The translations under genes and the position numbers were made by a program. Source: Symbiodinium microadriaticum (Eukaryota > Sar > Dinophyceae > Suessiales > Symbiodiniaceae). Taken from it: DNA of 64,000 nt. The stretch lies in assembly GCA_001939145.1 (NCBI GenBank), contig LSRX01000289.1, forward strand, positions 112,365 through 176,364, given 5' to 3'. The notes beneath the pieces were generated by a model, which was not told the DNA's origin, did not search any database, and worked only from the letters and a program-made list of their open reading frames with translations. Shown piece by piece: positions 52,179 to 61,039 of this stretch; within the stretch, counting starts at the first letter, position 1, and the number at the start of each line of letters is the position of its first letter.

Positions 52179-53434
52179 GGTCCTACGGTGCTTCTCGTAA
52201 ACTCATGGCAAATATTGGGGAATGCTTCTACTTCACATCGGCGCTTGGCCAAATGAACAACACTGCATGCCACAAACCCCTAGTAGAGGGGCCAGAATAC
52301 TGTAGCCACTGCCTCCTTTGGTTCCTGACCAAAACTAAAAATATAATACACAGCAAAACCCCATTCAAAGTCTTCTAACCCTTATGAAACTTCAACAAGA
52401 CCCTGAACTCAAATCCCGAACCCTGCATTGAAAGCCCCGGACACCCTGTAGGAGAGCCCCTACTTGAGACTCTGAACCTTTTAATCCCAACAGCCAAAAA
52501 CAACAAAATAACAACTTCAGCCGGGTCCAAAACCCGGCTTAAACTCAACCACCCCACCCCTTTTGTCAGTCGTGCCGCCAGTGACGCGGGAAGCGCAGTG
52601 CCTCGTCGATGCAAGGCAAGCCCTAACAGCAGGGCCTTAATGATTCGAGTGCGGTCCCGGGATATATTGTAGAATAATTAGTCATGCAAGCACTATACAC
52701 TAGAAAAGGATTGTATTATGTACTAATTCTTCCGACCCTCTAGTAGCCTGAAGCGCCAGGCCCTGGGCTCCCAATAGCACTGAGTAGGCACAAATTGTAA
52801 GCTGTTTGTGTACCTGACGCCTTGGGCAATGTTAACCTGGCCTTTGGAAGGTAAGAAGATTTCTTGCAAAACAGTCTAGGCTAGGAAGTTGTAAGACAGG
52901 GCTCAAGCCTAAAGCTTTCGATGATTGAAGTTACGTAGAGGCAATGTATTGGGTCAGAAAACAGCTTTAATAACTATCAGAATTGAAAAAGGCTCTGAGT
53001 TTTATAATATTATGTTTTGAGCTATTGATTTGTTCAGGGTTCTATACCAACCTGGCCGCTCGAACTGATCGTGTGGGGCAGTTCCCACAACACGATGGCT
53101 AACTATGCCTATGAGCTCTGAACCGTTGACCCACCTGAAAGTAGTTGCAGCTATACCCTACTGCCCGTCTCAAGCAGTTCCAAGTTCCAAGTTGAAAACA
53201 TGGACAACAAGTCCAAACATAGCCCTAAACCCTAAACCGCTATTAATCCGAAAAGACAAAATTGCCCAAAAGAGAATGCCTGACGACCATACAGAGATGC
53301 CCACACCGCCCACCGCCTCCTGCAAACCGGAACGAAAGACACGGCCGAACCTCACCACATCCCCCTACATCACGCCTGTGAAACCGACATCGCTCAGAGG
53401 CATTGCGCCCATACTCTGGCCCATGGCTCTTCAC
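52179..53434. other. Unique sequence, low in telomere motifs
   Basis: Weak ORFs at 52375-52614 (minus) and 53105-53461 (plus; DDHTEMPTPPTASCKPERKT). An AT-rich patch at 52640-52735 resembles the foldback family D interior. 52740-53050 shows nothing recognisable. Confidence 0.4.
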
Positions 53435-53738
53435 TCAGAGATTGTTAAGATCGATACTTAGGGCCTCTTGCTTTTGAGTTTCGGTGCGTTTTTCTGCGTA
53501 AGGCTTCGGAAGTCTTTCAGATTCAGCGGCTGGGATTTGGGGGTCTCGAACTTCCAAGTAGACACTGGCGACTCTTCTTGGATCGGGAACAGTCGCTTGA
53601 GCTCGTTTTGGGCATGAATCGAGATGCCAGCAACTTACGAAGATCTGATCTCGCCAGAAAACAAAAAAGAAACCCCAATTCCTCCACTTTTGGTTGCACC
53701 TGCACGCTTTTCAGCACCAAGTCCCTTCGATGACACAC
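53435..53738 (-). CDS. Probable 3' end of a gene, unrecognised
   Basis: A minus frame ending in TGA at 53435-53437 reads ATVPDPRRVASVYLEVRDPQ, then IPAAESERLPKPYAEKRTET and KQEALSIDLNNL, which is very protein-like and charged. Upstream, a second frame (53738-53640) reads LVLKSVQVQPKVEELGFLFC and ends near a GTAAGT (53636 region on the minus strand), which could be a donor. Two exons separated by a short intron are therefore possible. No family is recognised. Confidence 0.45.
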
Positions 53739-54126
53739 TCTAGCTCCAGGCCCAGAATGAGTCGGCGAAGACTTCCTCCGTATGCACTCGCCGCAGAAAG
53801 TCAGTCAACGAAGGTTTATATTCAGGTGTCAAGATGTCAGCCCTAAACCCTAAACCCTGACCTGTATCCGCGAGACAGGGGAACCAAGCCCTGAACCCTG
53901 CAACTCCCGCAACAACAAACGAATCCATTCCTACACCTCTACACCCTACAGCCCTAAACCCTAAAACCTGCACCCTCAAACCGTCAAGCCCCCAAAGCCC
54001 AAGCCCTACACTGGGTTTGCATAGGCTCCTCACTGAAAGGAGCAAGCAGAAAGTCCGCACTGTTTCTTTTTTCCGCCAAGGACGAACTCCGCGACGCCCA
54101 CCCTACAATGCAGCAGTCTCGTGCCC
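53739..54126. repeat. Short telomere-like tracts
   Basis: CCCTAAA at 53842-53860 and 53950-53970. The minus ORF 54060-53740 has a protein-like end (TPEYKPSLTDFLRRVHTEEV, then FADSFWAWS), possibly a coding fragment at 53740-53840, and a repeat-derived start. Confidence 0.5.
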
Positions 54127-54230
54127 TACCTATAGTCTCCACTGTAGTTCCTTTTTTTGGTTTAACCAAATCCATATTAAGGATCCTAAAAGGTAACCCC
54201 CAAAAGGAACTACAATGGAGACTATAGGTA
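54127..54230 (-). mobile_element. MITE-like family A, copy 7
   Basis: TACCTATAGTCTCCACTGTA at the left; the right end is its complement with one change, finishing ACTATAGGTA. The interior GGTTTAACC, AGGATCCT, GGTAACC gives the same orientation as copies 2 and 4. Full length. Confidence 0.92.
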
Positions 54231-54242
54231 AGGCTCTAAGGA

Positions 54243-54310
54243 CTCATCTTCTGAGGCTATTGGGCCCAAAGACCTTACTATATGAGGCTTTTGGGCCATT
54301 TTGAGCCTTA
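54243..54310. repeat. Dispersed repeat (GGGCCCAAAGACC type), copy 2
   Basis: GGCTATTGGGCCCAAAGACC, then tatatgaggcttttgggcc, matches 19168-19224. Confidence 0.7.
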
Positions 54311-55028
54311 GGGTAGTGGAATCCCAGAGGTCCAGTGGCCTATAGAATAAGTTGTGTTGGATCATTGCAGATCTAGAGCCCTAAGATTTGCTACTGTCGC
54401 GTTGGGTTCAGCCGCATGAACTGCACCGGCACACTTGCGGCACCGGGTTGGGACACCACCTGGCAACAGAAGAAGCAAAGCGGAGCCCTAAACCCTAAGC
54501 CCATGGCCTCAGGGTCGGGACTCCTGGTAAGGATCCGAAATTTACGCTTTTCAGGGCCCTAAAAAAACCCTGAACCGTAAAACCCTCAAGTCCTAAACCT
54601 TCTCGACATGTTCGGTGAATCTGCATCTCTTCGAGCTTCATGGCAGAAAGGCTCCAGCCACTTTGAAGGTCCAATACTCAAGACTCAGAACCTTTGGGGT
54701 CTGGGGGGGTTTGAAGGTTTGAAGGATTGTTGGTCCTACAGCAGGCCCTAAATGCCGCCTCAGAACTTCACAAAACCAGCGAAAACTGCCACCCTAAGCC
54801 CCTAAACCCTGCCCTAAACCCCTAAACCCCTAAACCCCTATACCCTAAACCCTAAACCGCTAAGCCCTGAAGGGAGCGCCTGTGCCCTAGGCCGTAAGGT
54901 CGTCGTCTGGGCCCAGACGGGCACTGGAAACGGAGCTGGCTGAGCCCTGGGCAAAGACATGCTTGGTTATGGGGCTTGGGGTTTAGGGTTCAGGGGTTTA
55001 GGGGTTTAGGGTTTAGATTTTTTGGGGA
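54311..55028. repeat. Telomere-like mosaic
   Basis: CCCTAAA and CCCCTAAA at 54790-54870, TTTAGGG at 54970-55040. The unique patches 54330-54480 and 54600-54760 show no supportable gene. Confidence 0.75.
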
Positions 55029-55231
55029 TTAGGGTTTAGGGATAGGATCAGTATGTTTTTCTTTACATCGTTCTACAAAGGGATCTATCGTAGTTCCCAC
55101 TTGCCAATGAGCGTACAAGTCTTCCGCGGCTTCGTGAGGATTCGACAGGTTTTGTAGTTTGGATGTTAGAGCTTGGGCTATACCAGGGTAAGCAAGGTCA
55201 AGGCCAGAGACATGGAGGAGGTACCAAGGAC
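55029..55231 (-). CDS. Probable internal or 3' exon, unrecognised
   Basis: The 5' edge (55231) is GATTCAAACAG|G, a good AG|G acceptor. The frame reads PWYLLHVSGLDLAYPGIAQA, then LTSKLQNLSNPHEAAEDLYA and HWQVGTTIDPFVERCKEKH before it merges into CCCTAAA sequence. Codon use and residue mix are convincing. The stop at 55029 is formed by the repeat, so the real exon probably ends near 55060. No family is recognised. Confidence 0.5.
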
Positions 55232-55260
55232 CTGTTTGAATCACACCCTATGAACCCTAA

Positions 55261-55373
55261 TGTAGGAGCCTCAAAAATAATTAGAATAGGTTGTTGGAGC
55301 TCATTATACTATACTTATAACTTATAATAAGGACCACCAAAATAGTATTGGTAATTATTTAAGCCCTTACACT
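55261..55373. mobile_element. AT-rich foldback family D, copy 3
   Basis: TGTAGGAGCCT...AATAATTAGAAT faces GTAATTATTTAAGCCCTTACA. Contains CAAAATAGTATTGGTAATTA, a two-base variant of the core at 4531 and 44184. Confidence 0.65.
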
Positions 55374-55374
55374 A

Positions 55375-55565
55375 AACCGCTGCGCAGGGCAGATGGTACG
55401 ATAGGGTGTTCTATCATCACAAAACGACATCATTAGCCCACACGCATCAACACTGATAATACCAAGGCACCATCGCCACATCATGCCGGCACCAGCAAAC
55501 CAACAGCGCAGGGTCAGAATGGCCATCACCATGACAAGTGTCATCAACGTCATGGCGACCAACAC
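55375..55565 (-). CDS. Probable exon encoding a transmembrane segment
   Basis: Edge near 55565 reads CAATCAAG|G. The frame has a long hydrophobic stretch (MTLMTLVMVMAILTLRCWFA) followed by MMWRWCLGIISVDACGLMMS and DDRTPYRTICPAQ. One or two membrane helices are likely. It is on the same strand as the exon at 55029-55231, with the family D foldback between them, so both could belong to one gene. No family is recognised. Confidence 0.38.
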
Positions 55566-55597
55566 CTTGATTGTTCTGAACCAAGAAACCCTAAACC

Positions 55598-55879
55598 CTA
55601 AACCACAACCCTAAACCCAAAATACTCAACCCTAAAGCAATTAGTCTTATGCTCGCCATCTTTACAGCATCTTACATCAATCATCATGGCCACAGCCATC
55701 TTCGCCCAAAAGCCTCTGAGGCCCCGAGCTTTGCAGTCACTGGGGCGAAGGTCAGCCTTTGCGGCGTCATCGTCGTGGCGACAGGGAAAGACCCGCGATT
55801 CACCTTCCAGGGGGTGCATACACTATTCGCAAGACTTGCATTGTTCCATCTTGTTGGCATATCTGTAACATTATTTTAG
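55598..55879 (+). other. Open island on both strands, unrecognised
   Basis: Plus: PKASEAPSFAVTGAKVSLCG, then VIVVATGKDPRFTFQGVHTL to TAG at 55879. Minus: MHPLEGESRVFPCRHDDDAA, then KMAVAMMIDVRCCKDGEHKT. Both are protein-like. Probably real coding DNA with the strand unresolved. Confidence 0.32.
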
Positions 55880-56625
55880 TAGGGTTAATATTGTTTCTTA
55901 CTCCGATTGATCTAGTGTTACAGTGACTAGTATTGTCGATGTCATTTCCTATGACCGTTGACTGCCACGAGAAACTCCCTATGATTTTCAGTAGTGTTGC
56001 CTTTTGTTATTGCTGCTACTAGTTAAGTATTGTTCTTATCAAGATATTCATGTTACATATTGTTGTCACTAGCACCAAAAAAGCACGTGATATCGTGAGG
56101 TATGCACTACTATCATATCATACAACAAGACGTGATATAGCATGTCATGCCATGACGTGCTACGATAAGTTATGTACACCGTTATGCATTTTGATATAAG
56201 AAAACTGACGGTCTTTAGCACGACATCATAACGAGTTTTGCATTTAAGAAAATAAGAAAGCAAACCATAATGATGCAAGTCACATACTGCATATACTACA
56301 CGTACATGGCATGACATAATGCAATGGAATACAATGTGATCTGACGTAATGAATTGGAAAAGTAGGAGCATAAGACACACGAACCGAAAGACTAGACTAG
56401 ACTAGGTTAGACTAGACTAGACTAGACCAGAATACCATACACACATACATACACGTGTATATAGGTATATACACACATGCACATACAAGTGCACATACAT
56501 ATCAAATCAACTATGTTTGGGTGTGCGTACGTATATGCACAATGGCAATCAGAACAACACTAGCAATAAAACTACTAGCATCTCTACGTATGTATATATA
56601 CACATATATATATATATACACATAC

Positions 56626-56656
<31 letters not shown>

Positions 56657-56690
56657 CACATACAGATGCTGACTAGACAACAATAACCCA
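55880..56690. repeat. AT-rich block with GACTA pentamers and TA microsatellites
   Basis: 55880-56380 is AT-rich with no telomere motifs and no supportable gene (the Met/Tyr/Cys-rich minus ORF at 56069-56380 is compositional). (GACTA)n at 56388-56427, (CA)n and (TA)n at 56440-56480 and 56594-56657. Confidence 0.85.
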
Positions 56691-58500
56691 AACCTACAGA
56701 TCCCGTGGAGGATCCCTTCCCGGAGCCCTTCAACAAACCCAAAGTCCTCCCCGAAACCCCAAAACCCTAAACCCCCAAACCCAAAACCCTAAAACCTAAA
56801 ACCCAAAAACCCCAAAAACCCTAAACCCCAAAACCCGAACCCCTAAAACCCAAAAAACCGAAAAACCAAAACCAACAAAACAAAAAAAAAAAAACGAAAA
56901 CCCAAAACCCTAAACCCTCAAAAACCCCCAAAACCCTCAGCCTCGCCTGGACGGCAGCGGGGGACATGGCCGGAGTCTCGGAGCTCGAAGCCGGCACCTT
57001 GGGGAGCTTGGGGAGCCCTTTGAAGGGTTTAGGGTTTAGGGTCTAGGGTTTAGGGTTTTAGGGATTTAGGGTTTAGGGTTTTAGGGTTTCAGGCCTTCTT
57101 ACTGTTACTGTTATAAGGATTGTTATATTATATTATTGTTAGTATTCGTATTGGTGTTATTGGTGCCATGACTAGTATTTTTAGTCTTGTTCGTATTCGC
57201 ATGTTGATGAATTATGCACACTTAGTCCTAGCAAGTTACCCTCCAACCCTTGATCTGCCTAAAGCCGTCTCCTGACCCCAAACCCTAGACCCGAAACACC
57301 TAACCCTAAACCCTAAACCCTGAACTCTGAAGCCTAGATTCTAGACCCTAAACCCTAAACCCCAATACCTGAAAAAAGCCCTAAGCCGTCGAAGCCACTG
57401 GGCTCCACACTGGGAAGCCGATGAAGGTGGAGTCCGATGGCAATGCGCTACCCGGGCTGTCCGCCGGGCCTCTTTGGGTTTTCGTTGGACTCTTTACGAC
57501 CTAAACATCCCAAAACCCTCAACATCCCTAAACCCTAAACCCCTAAACATCCCGAAACCCTAAACCCTAAACATCCCTAAACCCCTAACCCTAAACATCC
57601 CTAAACCACTAAACACTAAACATCCCGAAACCCTAAACCCTAAACATCCCTAAACCTCCCTAAACCCTAAAACTCCCGAAGCCCTGAACCCTGGACCCTC
57701 AAGCCTCAAACCCCAAACCGTGCCTCGAATATCGGGTCCTGCGACTGCTGGCCGGGGCAAAACCAGCAAGTGGCATTTAGGCTTTAGGGCTTGGGGGTTC
57801 TCTAAGACGGTCCCTTTTAAGGGCACTATAGGGTTTAGGGTTTAGGGGTTTAGGGTTTATAGGGCTTGTAGGGTTTAGGGTCTAGGGTTTAGGGCTTCAG
57901 CGGAAGATCCGAAGCTCTAAATCATGCGACCCTACCGCCGAACAAGCCCTGTCTGCATCATTGGAAATGAGTTCACCGTGTTCTGGAAAGGATGCTATCA
58001 TGCATTGTAAGCACAACAGTATAAGCTACCCCCCCCCCAAAAAAAAAGTACCACGTACTACACTTCAACCCTAAACCCTAAACCCTGAACCCTAAACCCC
58101 TAAACCCTAAACTCTAAACCCCTTGTAGGATCTAGGTAGTCATCCTAGGTCTTGGTGCCATGGTCGCTGCTGGCCTGCTGCACTCAATGGGCTCTGCAGA
58201 ATGTCGCCCTCCTCCGGCTTAGGGTTTAGGGTTTCTAGATTTCGACACCTGAACCCTAAACCCTAAACCCTAAACCCAAAACCCTAGGGGTTAGGGTTTG
58301 TAGGGTTTAGGGTTTAGGGATTTCGACTCGGGCTTCTACTCTTATCCCTAGGCTCTACCCTAAACCTACTACACCCTGCAAACCCCAAGCCCTATAATCC
58401 TGACGATCAAGAGGGTCTATATGAATCCTACGAGCATTAAGGGGATGCTGGGATGAGTCTTGCCTTTGAGGTCCAGGGCGGTGGGGCGAAAAGTCATAAT
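56690..58500. repeat. Telomere-like arrays, including a CATCCCTAAAC minisatellite
   Basis: CCCAAAACCC and A-rich variants at 56750-56935; TTTAGGG at 57025-57095; CCCTAAACATCCC(T/G)AAAC repeats at 57505-57670; TTTAGGG at 57825-57900 and 58215-58320; CCCTAAA at 58065-58115 and 58250-58285. 57110-57230 and 57960-58060 are unique without a gene. Confidence 0.85.
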
Positions 58501-58919
58501 TAGGCTGATATTATGGGGTCCCTAGGAAAAGTATATTATGATAATATATCTTACTAAGATAAAATACTATGATATAACATAGTGTCATACAATGCAAAAT
58601 AACATAGCATAATAAAATGTAAGTAAAGTATAGCAAAGCATGTACAGTACAACAGGCCAAATAATCAGAAAAAGGGTGGTTCATGGGCTCAGGCTTTAGG
58701 GCTTCGGGGTTGAACAGTCCACGTTGTCTTACTATGTGTGAAGGTGCCATTGCATGCTGTAGAGAGAGCACCTGAGGGATGAGATGAAACCAATGAGGAA
58801 GGGCTCTGATTTCCCCAAGTATGATCAAGTGAATGCAGTTGAAAAGCTTGACCCTCAACTTTGAAGTTTAAATGATATCGGCTGCCGAGTGTCGAATCCT
58901 TACGCTCTTGCAGGAGTCT
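58501..58919 (-). other. AT-rich patch plus weak ORF
   Basis: 58510-58660 is AT-rich, with repeated ATAACATAG-like steps. A minus ORF reads FNCIHLIILGEIRALPHWFH, then IPQVLSLQHAMAPSHIVRQR at 58858-58730. Possible coding fragment; weak. Confidence 0.25.
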
Positions 58920-59230
58920 CAGCAGCAGCCTTTGCAGCAGGTGCAGGGGTTGATCCTAAACCCTAAACCCTAAACCAGCCTTTGGAGTCGCACCATCTCC
59001 GGCCTCAGACAAAACGGCAAGAAGATAAGGAGATAAAACTGGTCCAATGGTGTTCAGGGCACGACGAGCTTTTGCCACAGGCGATCGGGATCTGTCCCTG
59101 CCAGAGCCAGAACCTTCGGCTCCCGTGTCCGGGTTTCGCCAGGCTTGTCGAATGTTGTGGCTGGTGTGAATGTGCTGAGGGTAGCCGGTCTTCAACTTCC
59201 CCGGCCACAACTGGTGCGCCTTCACTTGAC
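58920..59230 (-). CDS. Exon-like blocks behind a CTTTCAG|G acceptor, RS-type motif
   Basis: At 59230 a polypyrimidine-like run (CCTCTCTAATTACTTTCAG) precedes G: the best 3' splice site seen in the window. Directly after it one frame reads SSEGAPVVAGEVEDRLPSAH, then HSTSLAKPGHG. Farther on, after CTCTGGCAG|G, another frame reads RDRSRSPVAKARRALNTIGP, then VLSPYLLAVLSEAGDGATPK, to about 58975. After a TTTAGGG tract a short Ala/Pro-rich piece (GSTPAPAAKAAAETPARA) follows at 58955-58900. The frame change suggests either a second acceptor or an indel. The RS-type motif is not diagnostic. Plus-strand ORFs here are shadows. Confidence 0.5.
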
Positions 59231-59299
59231 CTGAAAGTAATTAGAGAGGTCAGGCACCCTTGCCTGCACCCTGTGGACGCCACAAATCTGCCAGATTAA

Positions 59300-59770
59300 G
59301 AACGAGGCCTCCTCGCCCTGGGCCAGCTCCCTAAAATCCGAAACCCCTGAACCCTACACCCGTAAACCCTACACCCAACCCCAGCTTCATCTTGCAAGTT
59401 GCTTGCCATCCCTTCCAGGCCCCGTAAACCCTAGTCACTACAAGACCCCAAGCCCCACGAGCTCGAACACTGCGACCCCAAACCACAGGAAACGTTTGAT
59501 GTTCCAGAGACAACAGGATTGCAGAAGGGTGGGTTTAGGGTTGAGGGGGGCGTTTTGGGTCTATATGTTTCTTAGATGTTGGCTGTGCTGGTATAGACAG
59601 AAGAACATCTGGTAAGAGGTGGCTAAAGGATGATGGAGCCTAAATCCTAAACCCTCAGACTATGCCACGGAGCGTAAAGCCTGTGCCCTAAACCCTAAAC
59701 CCTAACATCTAAAATCCTCAACACCAAACCCTCTAAAGGCCTGCCGAATCTTAAACAGACACTCTCAAGC
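59300..59770. repeat. Short telomere-like tracts, weak ORFs
   Basis: CCCTAAA variants at 59330-59380 and 59640-59715. The ORFs at 59331-59513 and 59403-59615 overlap on opposite strands; neither is supportable. Confidence 0.55.
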
Positions 59771-59772
59771 CC

Positions 59773-60009
59773 TCATAAGCCCTGCGAGGAGTCCATCTCG
59801 AACTCTTCCTCGTGGTCGAGCTCTTCTTCCTCTTCTTCCTCCTCCTAATGTGAGGAATCCGAGGTTCAGGGTTCGGGCTTTGTGGTGGTAGTCGAATTCA
59901 GAAATATACTCTTCGGCACCAAACCTAGTGGCAGTCAAAATCCAAGGACCCTGCTGCGCCAACGTATCCTGTAGGCTTTTGAGTTCGTCTTCACCCGTAG
60001 GTGTATGAC
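59773..60009 (-). CDS. Two exon-like blocks forming a probable gene 3' end with acidic tail
   Basis: Block 1 begins at 60009 after TAGCAG|G and reads HTPTGEDELKSLQDTLAQQG, then PWILTATRFGAEEYISEFDY. Block 2 begins at 59844 after CACATTAG|G and reads eight Glu, then LDHEEEFEMDSSQGL and a TGA at 59773-59775. The 30-odd bases between them contain a degenerate telomere motif, lie in other frames and would have to be removed, with a GC donor (AAA|GCCCG) possible. Two AG|G edges, a charged globular-looking block and an acidic C-terminal tail make this one of the most convincing gene ends. Family unknown. Confidence 0.52.
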
Positions 60010-61030
60010 CTGCTACACAATCCCAAAACCTGAACCCTAAACCTTTTATAAACCTTTTGCTCCCTCAACTCCTTTGACAAAAAACCCTCGCACATCCCCA
60101 AAAGCCAAAAAGGACATCGGCTGCTGTTCAGACATCCCTCCTTCGTCCCTCTCTTCTAAAAGCAGCCCAGTAAACTACTCTACAAAAGGCACTCACTTGA
60201 ACAGCCCCTAGAATAACCCATGCAGCACTCTATTGAAAGCACTAACCCTAAACCCTAAACACTAAAACCCTAAACCCTAAAACCCTAAAACCCTAAAACC
60301 AATACCCTGCCCGAAAAATCTGTCCTGCCTTCATTTGGGGCTCAGTCTTGGGGGCATGGGCTTAGGGCCTGACCTGTGGAATAAGCTAGCTGCTAGCAGC
60401 GGAACAAGAGGATCTCGGGGTGATATAGAAGCCTCTAGTTCCGGCTTTAGGGGTTTATAGGGTTTAGGGTTTAGGGCCAGGGGCTTTAGGGTTTAGGGTT
60501 TATAGGGTTTAGGGTTTAGAGAGTTTAGGGTTTAGGGGAAGAGGGGCTTGAGGCTGAACATATGTGTTCATGAGAATTGGGATTCGGGGGGGGGGGGGGT
60601 TCTGTCCTACGCATATGAGATCATCTAGGTAACTGTTGGGGTTGTTATTTACTGGCCCTCAGAAGTGTTTACCTTAACAACTTACCCAAAATGCAGACCC
60701 TACTCCCATTTGCACAAGCTGACGCAGGGAAACCCATTACAGAACCTTTGTTGACTCAATAGCTTGCTGCCCTCAGGGCATCCTTGTACTTAACACCCAC
60801 AGCCTCATCAAGCATCTCCTCGCCGGTCCAGTCCTGCCAGTGATCGAGAACCCAATTCGGCTTTGGGGTTTATTAAGTTTAAAGCGTTCGGGCCATAGGG
60901 CTTTAGGGTTTTAAGGTTTACGGCTTTCGGAATTCGTGCTTTAGGGCTTAGGAAATGACTCTGAACCCTAAAATCTGGCCAAATTATAATAATTCTCACC
61001 TCGTACCTCGAGTTTCATATTTCACCGGGC
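60010..61030. repeat. Telomere-like mosaic with G13 run
   Basis: CCCTAAA at 60243-60300, TTTAGGG at 60450-60535 and 60895-60950; a G run of about 13 near 60587. The unique patches 60050-60230 and 60600-60850 have no supportable gene. Confidence 0.75.
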
Positions 61031-61039
61031 CCTGCTATT

